Shown piece after piece: positions 46,480-58,196 of a stretch of DNA of 64,000 bases. The notes beneath the pieces are model-generated. The model had not been told where the DNA came from and searched no databases. It was given only the letters and a program-made list of their open reading frames with translations. Position 1 is the stretch's first letter, and every line of letters starts with the position of its first letter. Both the position numbers and the translations under genes were made by a program. Source of the DNA: Siphonodentalium dalli (taxonomy: Eukaryota; Mollusca; Scaphopoda; Gadilida; Siphonodentaliidae). Location: NCBI GenBank assembly GCA_032622095.1, contig CP136061.1, forward strand, positions 85,970,324 through 86,034,323, read 5' to 3'.

Positions 46480-46850
46480 CTGATTCACTAGCTGTTACCC
46501 TTGTATGTCCTGTTTCACCAGCATTTTACGAGAGTAAAGTGGGGTTCACAATGCCTTTACTTGCATGGAATTTACAAGGGTATATCTTGTTCATATGGGA
46601 GTACATTACTTTTACCAGAGTTTATCATTGTTAACCCGACTTTAACATGATATACTTGGAATTTACAAGGTGTGTCCTTTTTGCATGGCTTTATATGGCT
46701 TTTACCAGAGTATATCATTGTTAACCTAACTTTACCATGGTGTAATTGCAATTTACAAGGGTATGTCCATTCTTCAAAGCTTTTACATGGACTTTACCAG
46801 AGTATATCATTGTTAACATGACTTTGCCACGATATACTTGGAATTTACTT
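46480..46850. repeat. Tandem repeat, ~118-bp units, about three copies
   Basis: TTTTACCAGAGTATATCATTG, TTAAC.TGACTTTACCATG and ATACTTGGAATTTACAAGG recur in order. Confidence 0.85.
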
Positions 46851-46854
46851 GAAT

Positions 46855-47110
46855 TTATTTGGAATATTGTTGGTACTCTGGAGTACTAAATATTTTTCTC
46901 TGGCGTACCAAATATGGTACTCTGTAGTAGCAAATACCCAGGTACTCTGGACTACCATATATCCAGGTACGAGTACCAAATATCAAGATAGGTACTCTGG
47001 GGTACGCGTTCGGGTACTATGGCGTACCAAATATCTAGGTACTATGGATAGTCGAGTTCAATAATTCCACCCAAATATCTAGGTACTATTCATAGTACCT
47101 AGATATTTGG
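46855..47110. repeat. GGTACTCTGG / GGTACTATGG minisatellite
   Basis: About nine irregular 25-40-bp units with GGTACT(C/A)T(G)G and TACCAAATATC. The last two units are inverted (CTAGGTACTATTCATAGTACC), making a small hairpin at 47068-47108. Confidence 0.85.
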
Positions 47111-47539
47111 TACCACATACTACCCAATATATAGGCACTATGTGGATAACCTGCCCAGGTACCAAGCCCTCCAGATTAGGAACATTTTTCGGCGGCAAAT
47201 TTAACGATGTGGCATATTATATTCCAATTGATGCCACGGCGTTTAAACATCGAATTAAGTACAAAACCCAGATCGAGGATCTTCTTGATCACCTCATCAG
47301 TTATCTGGACTCCTTTGCACAGTGCAAAATTAAATAATCCACATTATAATACTTGTATTAGCGTAGATCATCCATAGTGTTTTTGTACTTAATGCGAGGT
47401 CTAATACCTCGATTTCAGGATTTCCCTGACCTGTTCCCTGCACGTGGAGTAACATTTGTCTGCATGTCTGAAATAACCGGTCAAATTTTTTAATTTTTGT
47501 GTAATTAAAGAAAACATGAATCAAACATCTTAAAAAGGT
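47111..47539. other. Unannotated stretch
   Basis: A 76-codon ORF (47107-47337, plus) and a 64-codon ORF on the other strand (47330-47524) show no family I recognise. Confidence 0.35.
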
Positions 47540-47765
47540 GTGGGTGAACTGCCAATTGAACTATAATAGCCAGATGAATAGCAAACTACTTTACAATAAA
47601 TAGCAAGCCTTTGCGAACAACAAATTATTTTGCATTAAATCGCAAAACAACTTTGCATTAAATCGCAAATATATTTGTGATAAATCGCAAACTACTTGGC
47701 GATTTATCACAAAGGTTTGTGATTAATCGCAATGGTTTGTGATTTATCGAAGATATATTGTTACA
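47540..47765. repeat. Repeats of AAATCGCAAA words with a hairpin
   Basis: CATTAAATCGCAAA-like units recur five or more times. TTTGTGATAAATCGC at 47674 pairs with GCGATTTATCACAAA at 47698. The start (GGGTGAACTGCC..CTATAATAGCC) resembles the end of the element at 47825. Confidence 0.75.
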
Positions 47766-47824
47766 CGTGGGCACTAATGGGCTTGAACCATATAAACATT
47801 ATAAATCAGATATTTTAAACAGGG

Positions 47825-48182
47825 CAGGGTGAACCACTTATCGATCTATAATAGACCGATCGGTCTATAATAGCCCGATCGGGCTAAAATAGACCGATCG
47901 GTCTTTCACAGCCAGCATGCATCTGGGATAAGGGGAATCACTCTAAACTGTTCTATTATTAATTTTCAACCAATACTTAAAACAAATTAATTCTGATTTC
48001 TTATGCAAGACACCGAATAATTATTTACTGAGAATAATCAAAATGTATACAAATATTCAAACAGATTTCAATTATCACGAAATTTAGAGTTCCCTCTCTT
48101 ACAGTGAGCACTGTGCCAGGAAGACCGATCGGTCTATTTTAGCCCGATCAGGCTATTATAGCTCAGTTTGTGGTTCGCACAG
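47825..48182. mobile_element. Small element (358 bp) with ~70-bp inverted ends built of GACCGATCGGTC palindromes
   Basis: The left end (CAGGGTGAACCAC, CTATAATAG, CCGATCGGGCTAAAATAGA, CCGATCGGTCTT) is matched by the reverse complement of the right end at 48112-48182. No ORF, and no target duplication that I can confirm. Confidence 0.8.
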
Positions 48183-48578
48183 ACCTTTCTTTATACCCAT
48201 CATAAATATCGCCGCGTAAATAGTATGTAATTGTCAAGTTGGTACGTTGCGTTATGTGAACAAAGCCAAATATGTTCCAGAACCTGTTGTACAGTAGATA
48301 AATAGTGTGCGGTAAGCAAAATACTCAACAATGGGAAGACCCCACTAACGTATTTTGGTTAATTGAAACTGACACAATGTTGCTAGCAACACACCGTTAT
48401 AGCGCTCACTAATCCTCGCCACGGGAGTTCGGTATTGAATGGGTGACCGGGAATCACTCTCCGAAAAATATCGGCACGGTGTTGAATGTTTTTCTTATCG
48501 TACACTTCATATGTGCTGTACCGGTATAAAATAAACGCTCAGATAACACAAAGAGAATTTAATGTATTTGATGTATGA
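48183..48578. other. Unannotated stretch with a weak 5S-like segment
   Basis: 48440-48480 (TGAATGGGTGACCGGGAAT) resembles the C-box part of a 5S rRNA gene, but the rest of a 5S gene is not found. Confidence 0.3.
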
Positions 48579-48950
48579 TCAAGTTTGGTACAGACATAGT
48601 GAATAGCGTTCTTCTATTTCCTTTCTTGAATACTCTCGATTGAAATATATTTTTAGTTGTCCCTTTACTTCGGTTTCTTTTTTATTGAATAACATCGCTT
48701 CTTTTACCATTTGGTCTCGTGAATGTTTAGAATTTAATAACAATTTCACTGGTCGATGTTTGTTTTCAGTTTTGTGACCAATCCACTGGTATGACAGTAC
48801 TTCAGTCGCCTCACATTTTGTGATTTTTATTACTGTTTTTGATATTTGAGTCAGATCTGCTTCTTCTGTTGTTCCCTCGGGTATGTTTGCTACTATGATT
48901 TTGTTGTTTCTGTTTTCTACGATAGATGTTTTTGTTTTTTCTAACACTTT
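48579..48950 (-). pseudogene. LINE ORF1-type protein, C-terminal RRM-like part
   Basis: About 122 codons. NNKIIVANIPEGT, a HRPVKLLLNS segment and an IYFNREYSRKEIE end match the single-RRM-plus-C-terminal-domain layout of ORF1 proteins from L1/CR1-like retrotransposons, which bind the element's RNA. The frame continues the coiled-coil half found at 50388-50809 on the same strand, 1.4 kb away, so the gene has been split by an insertion. Confidence 0.65.
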
Positions 48951-50387
48951 TCAATGTCTCGTTATGACCATACACCACTTCAGTGACAGCCAATCACTGT
49001 AAACATGTTCACCTCACACATCACCATACAGCTACTCCTTATATACCTATACATCTCACTATGGCCATCCCACCCATGACCATATAGTCACACATTGTAT
49101 AACTATTCACATCATTCATGAATACAATAACTCCATGTATACCTACTCACCTCGCCTATGACCATACAGTCAACAGACATACACACTGTATTAAGTTGAT
49201 CAATGTTGATGCAAATGGGCCAGAATAGCCACATAATATGATCCCTCTCAGTTCCGTTTCAAATTTCTGCCCATTTCGTTCAAAAACAAGGAAGCTTTTG
49301 GCAAAATGTCATGACTGGTAGGGTACCGGGAATAGAACATTTAGTTGATTAAGTAGCATCTGAGTCACAATTGATTATGTATACATATACACCACGTATA
49401 TACACATATGTATATAATAATGTTTACCAAATTTGTTTGCCATTTTGGAAGCCATCTTGAGTAATTTTATCTAAAACAACTCAGTGTGACACATGTAACA
49501 CATATCAAAACAATAAAAATCTTTGATACCAAACATAGTTCCATTTTACTTTCAAAAAATGACTCAAACCTGAACAGCGATTTTTTGCCGATTTTGATAT
49601 CAGGTTTGTGACAGAAAATTTCGAATAGTTCTGGTAATTTCAGTGGTTAAAATAGTAACAAATACCCAAGGTGTGTCAGAAATGTTAGTACTCAAGCTAT
49701 TAAGACAGAATTGTCAATTGTGTGCATCACCCCAACTTGTAAGCGGTTGCATGGCACGCTGAGATAATAGTTACCATTTTCCATATTTTGGCGGCCATTT
49801 TGGCAGCCATTTTGAGCCAAAGTGAAATTTTGGTACCATTGAGTTCGAATATCAATAAGATATAGAATATGGATCACTTACATTGCACAGTTCTTCCCAC
49901 TTCTTGATGAAATATGATTAGAATCTTGGGGATCTTTTGTGAAATGTTATCCGCGTTTTGTAAAATCGAATTGTTGAGTGATCGGAAGCGGTGTGGACCC
50001 CACGAACAGCATATTGCATTGCTCCAATGGTCAGTTAACATGCTAAATACAAAATAAAGTCACAATTCTCAACCAGTTCCAAACAGAAACTTATCTTAAA
50101 GATATTAGTGAAAAAACGTAAAATTTCCACTTCCGGTCGCCATTTTGGCGGCCATCTTGGACGGGGAGTTCCAATTTTGGCACATAAAGATGGCGTTATG
50201 TCTTAGCTTCATAAAAATGTATACATGTGTATACATATGACAAGATGTTCTCACTATAATTGCATCAAGCTGACTTATAGGAAAATGGCAGCCATCTTGG
50301 ACGCCATCTTGAATTACAAAAAATGCTCATAGCGGATTTTGGATATGTTATAGAGGATTTATTCCTCTCCAAAATGGTATACAAACC
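48951..50387. mobile_element. Insertion splitting the LINE ORF1 (~1.4 kb, non-coding)
   Basis: It lies between the two halves of the ORF1. Content: a CACTATGGCCAT/CATACAG-rich left part, and a right part (49430-50350) with recurring 'TTTTGGC(A/G)GCCATCTTG' words resembling the arrays at 59.5 and 62.3 kb. No ORF and no clear terminal repeats. Confidence 0.5.
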
Positions 50388-50809
50388 AACTTAGTCGTAA
50401 TTTTTTCTAGGTCAAACCTTTTATCGACCAGACTATTTATGTTCATTTCTACTAACCGTTGTTGTAATTGCTTTATCTCAGTTTTCTGTAGTTCAAACGA
50501 TTGTGCTTGCTGTTTCTGACATTCCTTGATTTGATTGTCCGTTTTTCTTTTCTAGGCGTCAAGTTTTGTTTGAAACGTGCCTTTCTCGATAGCTTGTCTG
50601 TCTTCATGATTTGATAACCGCTTTTCTACATTGAATATCCTGGTTTCCATTTTCAACATAATACTGCGTATTTCTGTTATGTGCGTTTCCATTCTGGTCT
50701 GTTGTTTCTTCTCAAATCGTTCAAAACGCAAACCATATTGTTCAAGACTAAGGACTACTTTTTCTAATAATACTTCCATGCGCTCCATTTGTTTTTCTAC
50801 TGCGGTCAT
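50388..50809 (-). pseudogene. LINE ORF1-type protein, N-terminal coiled-coil part
   Basis: Starts at ATG 50809. Heptad-like and charged throughout (KQMERMEVLLEKVVLS, RMETHITEIRSIMLKM). A TAG at 50552-50554 interrupts the frame, after which coiled-coil coding continues to about 50388 (KTEIKQLQQRLVEM). Coiled coils of this kind trimerise ORF1 proteins. Confidence 0.65.
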
Positions 50810-50856
50810 CGTGCTATGTGTGTCTTTACATCCATGTGTCTTTTGTTGTACTTGGT

Positions 50857-51393
50857 TATTTTCACGTTATATCATGCCATGAATCTCTACTCTGCGTAAC
50901 GCCCGTAGAGATCATATTCCACCAGTACAAAACCTGGGAACTTTTAGAAGTTTTGACAGGGAACCATATAAAATTGAAAAATATAACGCGGCGAATATAT
51001 GTTTTAGTTATTATATGTTCATTGGTAACGTACTTCACTCTAGATTAAGGTCCCACTTTGAAATTTCACATTTTAAATGACTTGGTGAGCGATTTGGCCT
51101 TGCGTCGCTTACAATTATGGAATTTCTTCTGGGTAATTAATTCACTGTTTATTGCGATATCGGCTCACAAAAGTCACAGAAGAGCTTCCAATTTCGATTT
51201 GGAACCTTTACCTACAGCGAAGTACATTATCAAGGAACAGATAATAACTAAGACATGCATTCCTCGTGTCATAGTTTCAACTTTATAAGGTTCCCTGTCA
51301 AAACTCAAAAAGGTTAGGTTTTGCACTGGTGAATTATGATATCTACGGGCGTTAGACAGAGTAGAAATTCATCACTTGATCTAACGTGAAAAC
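50857..51393. mobile_element. Foldback element with ~95-110-bp inverted ends
   Basis: TTTTCACGTTATATCATG, AATCTCTACTCTG, GGGAACTTTTAGAAGTTTTG at the left (50857-50965) pair with the complement at 51289-51393. A third copy of one arm lies at 55388-55490. The ORF at 51058-51288 within it is not recognisable. Confidence 0.82.
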
Positions 51394-51608
51394 TAAACAT
51401 AATTTAGAACAAGATTTCAAAACATGTGTACCCTTCAGCATTTTTGTTGTAAGAATGAACCATTCGATGAATGTGGTCAAACGCATAAAATATGTGCTAT
51501 TCCAAATCGTTCAGTAAAGGTCCCGTATCTGGCAGATCAGAACTCTTGTGGTTACTTATCTGGTAAACTATGGAGCCCCGGAGGTGACATCCGAATTTTT
51601 TATTTTAA

Positions 51609-52409
51609 GTCGTGGCCACGAGAATAAAGTCGAGCATATGAAGTCGTGGCCACGAGAATATGAGGTCGTGGCCACGAGACTACGAAGTCGTGGGCACGAG
51701 AATAAAGTCGTGGCCACGAGAATAAAGTCGTGGGCACGAGAATAATGTCGTGGCCACGAGAATAAAGTCGTGGCCACGAGCATAAAGTCGTGGCCACGAG
51801 AATATAGTCGTGGCCACGAGAATATGAAGTCATGGCCACGAGAATATGAAATCGTGGCCACGAGACTATGAAGTGGTGGCCACGAGAATAAGGTCGTGGC
51901 CACGAGAATAAAGTCGTGGCCACGAGAATAGAGTCGTGGGCACGAGAATAATGTCGTGGCCACGAGAATAAAGTCGTGGCCACGAGCATAAAGTCGTGGC
52001 CACGAGAATAATGTCCTGGCCACGAGAATATGGAGTCGTGGCCACGAGAATATAGTCGTGGCCACGAGAATATGAAGTCGTGGCCACGATAATATGAAGT
52101 CGTGGCTACGAGACTATGAAGTCGTGGCCACGAGAATATGGTCGTGGCCACGAGAATAAAGTTGTGGGCACGATAATAAAGCCGTGGCCACGAGAATAAA
52201 GTCGTGAACGCAAGAGAATAATGACTAATGTCGTGGCCACGAGAATAAAGTCGTGGTCACGACTTCATATTCTCGTGGCCACAAGAATAAAGTCGTGGGC
52301 ACGAGAATAAAGTCGTGGCCACGAGAATATGGTCGTGGCCACGAGAATATAAAGTCGTGGCCACGAGAATATGAAGTCGTGGGCACGAGAATAAAGTCGT
52401 GGCCACGAG
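51609..52409. repeat. Minisatellite, 20-22-bp unit GTCGTGGCCACGAGAATAAA, ~37 copies
   Basis: Units differ by short insertions (AATATGAAG) and by GTGGGCACG in place of GTGGCCACG. Each unit contains the 10-bp palindrome CGTGGCCACG. One unit near 52255-52280 is inverted. Three overlapping minus-strand ORFs of 73-183 codons encode only the repeat. Confidence 0.95.
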
Positions 52410-54223
52410 TTAGTGGTTAGATGAGTAACAACAGTCATGGTGTTCGGTTTTCAGCATTCAACACACTCTCCTGACACTCTCAGTGAAGTTAGAAAGGTAA
52501 ACGGTTGACTCTACAGCTTTGTTAGCGAGGCATAGCTGAGGTACCGGTACCACTGACATGGAGTTTGGCATTCTGGACAGTTTATGATATATATGCGTAA
52601 GTATAATACTAATTATTAGTTAACACGCTCGTTTTTTAATGAACAATTTCGCCAATCGGCAACATTATGACTTGAAACTTAATAACCGTTCTATATTATA
52701 TAAAGAGTCCAAAAAAGGCAATCCCCATCATCCATATATGGCATGAACCAATGCCAAGGTCGTTGAAGACATCGTGGCAATGCGCGCCTCGCAAAAAAAC
52801 AAACAAACTATTTTTCACAGTATTTCATTTTCAACTTGAATCAAAATGCCGAAATGTAAGTAATAATAACGATATTATCGAACCAAAAGAACGAACACAT
52901 ATTTATGATCTGATTACAGAATAATTATTACAGGTAACTTTTAACTTAAGTTGTAAATGAATAATATCCAAATTCTAATTCGTGAAAGTTTGACCAAAAA
53001 AAACTGAGCACATGGTCACATGGTGCCATTGGTGATGCCCTGGTATGGTGTTCTGTTTCTGCCACATACTTTTTTGCCTCCTTCATTGGTTTTTATAAGC
53101 CCTTTTGAAAAAAGGTTGTATTATGTAATCAGTCTGTCTGTCTGTCCGTCTGTCCATCCGTTAACATTTTTGGTTTCGGATCGATAACTTGAACTCCATG
53201 CACTTACCTCCACTGTCTCCAGTTTGGATGATTTAATCTCAACCAAAGTTGTTAAGTTTATTTCCCAGCTAAAACTACAGGCCAAGTTCAAATATTGCTT
53301 TCGTCCAATTATTTTAATGCGAGTTACAGCCCTATTTCATAACCAATTTCATAACATTTCGGTTTCCGACCAATAACTCCAGTTTTGAATATTGGTAGGC
53401 CTACTGAACCAAACTTCCAAAGCTGGTAATGCAGTGAAATATCCAGGGATTTTTTGGGGACACCTGTTTTTGGGCAATGATATTCCGAAGGCATATCCTG
53501 AATGCCTGAGCGGAGGAAGGTTTGGGAGGGGGTGACCCCTTGCTGATGGTGGGGGTACGTTATTCGTCCTGGATTTTTTTGGAAAATCCATTGCATTGAG
53601 AGCTAATCTAGGGTCATTTGGGTCAGTATTTTGAATTTTACTAAGAGGTCAATTTGATAAAGTTTCTCAACCATAACTTTGGAAATTTTTAGATATGTAT
53701 TGATTGGAAATGCCTATAAGTTAATATTATTATCAGATATCTTTTGGTTTGAACAATTTGGATTATGCTTATCCTGCTTGAAATGAGACTTACTCTTGAG
53801 TGCCTAATAAATATACATGTACGATTATTAAAATCGAGGAAAATTTCCCACCTGTACGATCGTTGTTTGGCCCTGTACGTTTATTAAATTAACCAAAAGA
53901 AATAATTCACCAATCTTAAATTGTGTTATTCATAAAGAAATGAACTCTGATTGTTGACAAACAGTTATCAGCACACTGCAGAACAGTGCAGATTCACAGA
54001 CCTGGCTATCCATCGAAACTATTTCTGTCACATGGCATCAGTAAACCATTCAGATGGTCCGTTTTGTGGGGATGTATGGTACTAATATTTCCAGTCTGTA
54101 TGTTTATTCCGCCCTGTACTATTGTTCAGTTACGCGACATTTTCCAACCTGTACTATTATTCCAGCCTGTACTTTTATTACGCACTCAAGAGTACCATTA
54201 TCACTCTTAATTCATATAATACT
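52410..54223. other. Unannotated stretch
   Basis: No gene supported. A (TCTG)n-like run (53132-53160) sits in a segment whose downstream part (CTAAAACTACAGGCCA) recurs at about 55275. Confidence 0.45.
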
Positions 54224-54834
54224 AGCAGGTTGACCGGACTTCGTCCGGGCTGTTTCCCCTATGCTTTTCCGCGAATTGCGCGATTTGACCTGGAATTGTC
54301 CATTTTGAAGGTCAAGGTGAGGTGGGGTCACGATTTGACCCGTCCAAAACACTGCCCGGACAAAAGTACCCATCGAAATCCATCCGGTTTTAACCGATTT
54401 GACCTTGAATTGATAATTTTGAAGGTCAATGTCAGGTCGGGGTCACGATTTGACCCGTCCAAAACACTCAGTGGACAAAAGTAACCCTATGTTAAAATTT
54501 CGTCGAAATCCCATCAAAATTCGCGATTTGACCTTGAATTGACCCGATTTCAAGGTCAATGTCATGTCGCACGGGCAAACGAATAGGCTTACGACACTCC
54601 CCATACTAAAGTATCCCTAGACACTAATTTTATAGAAATCCCGTGATACTCGGGCATTTGACCTTGAAATGACTGGATATCAAGGTCACGACGCATGGGC
54701 AAATTAATATGCCCATGCCACTCCCCGGCCGAAAGTACCCCCACATACCAAGTTTCATCGAAATCGGCTCGGCCGTTTTCGAGTCCATCGCGAACAGACA
54801 CACAGACAGATTTCCCAAAATATATAATAGATGT
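54224..54834 (+). repeat. Tandem-core element, full-length forward copy with two unit classes
   Basis: Head CTAGCAGGTTGACCGGACTT then CGTCCGGGCTGTTTCCCC; two type-A units; two or three type-B units (CCGTGATACTCGGGC, CCCCCACATACCAAGTTTC); tail AACAGACACACAGACAGA and CCCAAAATATATAATAGAT. Same ends as the 42.73 kb copy. Confidence 0.9.
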
Positions 54835-55387
54835 TATTTTCTAAAATTCAAGTGAGAGACACATACATAATATACTACTACAGAAACAATGTCTATTAAG
54901 TTAGTAATTACTATTAGTACTAATCTCTATGTTAATTTTTCATTTGGTGTTATGAGATCTCGCCTAATAACCAGGTTGATTTGCAAATTGTCACTGTTCC
55001 TGTACTGTATTTGATTGAAATACTGAAGGCTGAATGATAACAAACCTGAACACAAACTATTTGAAGTTTTCACAGATAAAGGCTAGATAAAGCCAAACAT
55101 TCTTTTACAGTATGATTCCAACTGTTAAACTTAAACATTTTTGTAAACTTTAATGCCTTATGTCAATATATATAAATATTTGTTTTGTTGTCAATTTTTT
55201 TTTTGGGCGCCCAAACCGGTAAACGGTATGAAAAACGGCATGGATATGTCCCTGTAATGGTATGTGTATTTCTCGGCTAAAACTACAGGCCATGTTCGAA
55301 TATAGTAGGTTATGTCTAATTATTTTCACATGAGTTACAGCCATTTTTCGACTTTCACATTTTTGGCATTTAAATTAGGGGTATATT

Positions 55388-55505
55388 AGATCATGCCATG
55401 AATCTCTACTAATGCTAACACTCGCAGAGATTATATTCCACCAGAACAAAACCCGGGAACTTTTTTAAAGTTTTGAGAGGGAACCTTGGGGGGGGGGGGG
55501 GGGGT
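55388..55505. repeat. Isolated arm of the foldback family, followed by a poly-G run
   Basis: TCATGCCATGAATCTCTACT and CGGGAACTTTTTTAAAGTTTTG match 50873-50965. An ~18-base G run follows at 55488-55505. Confidence 0.8.
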
Positions 55506-56528
55506 AGTAAAACAATTACGGGAAGGTATGTAATTTTTTTGCATCTGGCATTCTCGGGACCTACCACTGGTGACCCCCAAACCTGCACACAAAAAAATAT
55601 TTAGTCCCATTATTTTGACACCCTCCCCCAATTTCACTAAAATTGGTCTAAAATCTCATAAAACTCTACTGATATCACTCTTATGAATGGGAATGATCTC
55701 AATTAGCTCAAATAACAGTTTAACCTATTTCAGAAGCTTTTTTAATTGAAAAAAAGTGTTATAAATATCATCTGTAAACCTAGGTCATTGTGCAGAATAC
55801 ATAAAATTTCATAATTTCTAACTATTTCCAGATTAGTCTGTTAATCAGCCCATTATCTAACATATTCCATACCACTTATGTTAGTCTGGTGCAACTTAGT
55901 TCTATTATACTAAACTAGCTGAAACAGGCTCCCTTTTCATGGGAGCCTGTATACAGCATCAGAAATACCTGTCAGCCCCCCCCCCCCCCTGTTGACTTCG
56001 CACACGTTTTGATCTCAGGCAGACCCTTCACTTACCGGTGGCCCCTTTGTGCACTCCAAGCACATTTGGTCATTGAAACATTTTGATTTATAAATACTAT
56101 TTTAATATACTTATTTTTAAAGATTGAATTCCTTGTTCAATTAAACAAAACCGATTTTATTTTATTTTTTTTTAATTTGAAAAACTAATACCATTATCAC
56201 ATTCGCCAGGGTACCCTGAGACACTGTGCACCAAATTTTGTTGACCTCGGTCCAGGTGTCTGAGAGAAAACTTATATATATAGATGACAAGCAGTCGCAG
56301 CACTATTCCAGACTTGGATACTTTCGGTCTTGTGAGATGAGAGATCATCTGAGTTGAAAGACATGCAAATAATTCACTGATTGGATTGATGCACTGAATC
56401 CACTGATGACAGATATATACCCATTGATAGTCACATTAATGTTGGAGACAGTTGCTCGCTTTTTTTCCATGCACACAATGATCTAGGCAAAAATTGCATC
56501 AGGACAAGTTTAGTTATACATGTATATG
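55506..56528. other. Unannotated stretch
   Basis: No gene. 55917-56090 shares CTGAAACAGGCTCCC, CACACGTTTTGATC and GGCCCCTTTGTG with the repeats at 2.4-2.8 kb; a C run lies at 55977-55989. Confidence 0.5.
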
Positions 56529-57372
56529 TGTTACAGTCGTGTTACATTTCGTGAAGTGACTAAAATTTTCAGTCATTTCGCGAAACCACTGTGAGGGTCA
56601 GTCACTTCGTGAAATGACTGAAATTTCCAGTCATTTCATGAAATGACTGAAATTAGTGGTCAGACATTTCACGAAATGACTGAATACTATTTTTGGTTCG
56701 GGGACTTCATTTGTGAACATCAAATTAGGACTTGATTTAATTTTTATTTATAATAATAAATCATAAATGTAATAGAACTATAAAATATACATTGAAATAG
56801 TTCGATTTCTTCTATTGTCTTAAAGTAATCATCCTTGGGAATAAGGTATTTCTGACATTTACTGTACTTCTCAAACAAATCACTACAGAACCTAAACTCT
56901 ATACTGACTGACATTTTAATTGTAGGCAAGGAATAGTAGTTTGAGCAATAAACTGAATCAACAATGGAAATGAGCTAGAAGATCTGTCTTAAATACATGT
57001 ACTGACCAAGTGACCAAGTGTATTTTCTTAGTATCAAACAGTTCACATACATGTCTTAATAGTAATCGAGTGACAACAATTCATAAGTGTTTCTTAAGAT
57101 CATACAGTTTGTCTATCTTAATATTGATCAGGTGATTACTATTCAGAAGTGCTTTCTTAAGATCAAACTGCTCACCCAGTCATTTTGTGAATTATAGCAT
57201 TATACAAGTGAAATTACACAAGTTGACTGAAATTAGTCAGATTGTGTAAATAATATAACTAAATTTCAGTCATTTCATGAAATGACTGGAAATTTCAGTC
57301 ATTTCATGAAGTGACTGGCCCTCACAGTGGTTTCGCGAAATTACTGGTTTCACACTCTGACTGTAACATATG
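56525..57372. mobile_element. Ginger-like DNA transposon derivative (840 bp) with 4-bp target duplication TATG
   Basis: The element 56529-57368 begins TGTTACAGTC and ends GACTGTAACA, with long inverted ends made of repeated CAGTCATTTC(A/G)(T/C)GAAATGACTG palindromes. TATG flanks it on both sides (56525-56528, 57369-57372). TGTNR...YNACA termini with 4-bp duplications are the described signature of Ginger elements, whose transposase is a retrovirus-like integrase. Internally, 57000-57180 carries three ~65-bp direct repeats. Confidence 0.8.
56744..56929 (-). pseudogene. Short ORF inside the Ginger-like element, possible N-terminal fragment of its integrase
   Basis: 61 codons. The segment CQKYLIPKDDYFKTIEEIE resembles the region before the zinc finger in Ginger integrases (a '(K)YLIP...Y..I..E' pattern) as I remember it. 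No catalytic residues are present, so it is at most a remnant in a deletion derivative. Confidence 0.35.
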
Positions 57373-58037
57373 CATATATAATGCAAACTTATGTCATTGT
57401 ATAGGATACACACAATTCCATAATTTCTCTTTTCTAACCATTTCCTGATTAGTCTGTCAACCAGCCCATTATCTACTAGTAGCATTATGCCTTAAAACTT
57501 TTGTTTATAGTCTACTGGACAGTCACCATGCCAGACTTGGATATTTTAGTTGTTTTGAGAGTAACATATCATATGATGACAGTTATATTTTAGCCGTTGA
57601 TAATCACATTAATGTTTGAGGCACTGGTTGCTCTTTTTCCATACACACAATGATCTTGGCTTTAGTTACATCAAGACAAGTTTATATATTTCAGTTTTAC
57701 ATTTCCTGAAGCTCTTCCCGAAGGGTGTTGGGAAGGAATTTTTCACCTCACCACCCCATATGCAACAATATTGTCATATAGCTCAATGTCATCTCTCATA
57801 AGGCCCATATGAGGTCCCAGTAACATAAATATGGAGTTTTTGCAGTTATAAATTCTTATAGTATGTTTTAAACCGTTACACATGTCATATAAGGGCACAA
57901 AAAGTCTTTAGTAAAAAAATTGCATGAGGGTGTGAAAACAAGTTTGCTATGGGATATTTTGGGCTGGTTTTGTCACGATACACTTTTCGATTTAAATACA
58001 TTTACAAAAGTGGCTTTTTCGCTAAATGTATATAAAT
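57373..58037. other. Unannotated stretch
   Basis: No gene supported; the 57616-57801 ORF has no recognisable domain. A few sentences of sequence (TTTCCTGATTAGTCTGTCAAC) recall 55840-55860. Confidence 0.4.
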
Positions 58038-58196
58038 ATAAGGATTAACTGTCATGTGGAATGTTTTTTATGGAGATGTAACCGTGAGGTAAGTGGTCAT
58101 AACTGGTATGTAAAACCCTTCGGGTACACAAGTTATGACCACTTACCTCACGGTTACATCTCCATAAAAACAGTCCACATGACAGTTAATCCTTAT
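58038..58196. repeat. Near-perfect hairpin, arms ~70 bp
   Basis: ATAAGGATTAACTGTCATGT pairs with ACATGACAGTTAATCCTTAT, and GGTAAGTGGTCATAACT pairs with AGTTATGACCACTTACC, around a loop with AACCCTTCGGGT. Confidence 0.93.

Noticed and set aside
47107-47337. Possible small gene of 76 codons
   Set aside because: The first third overlaps the GGTACT minisatellite and the remainder matches no family I know; left as unannotated.
48400-48480. 5S rRNA gene or 5S-derived SINE
   Set aside because: Only a C-box-like word (GAATGGGTGACC) matches; A box, 5' half and terminator are not found.
51568-52151. ORFs of 165 and 183 codons with repeated WPRLYSRGHD
   Set aside because: Translations of the 20-bp minisatellite in overlapping frames; no start context and no conserved part outside the repeat.
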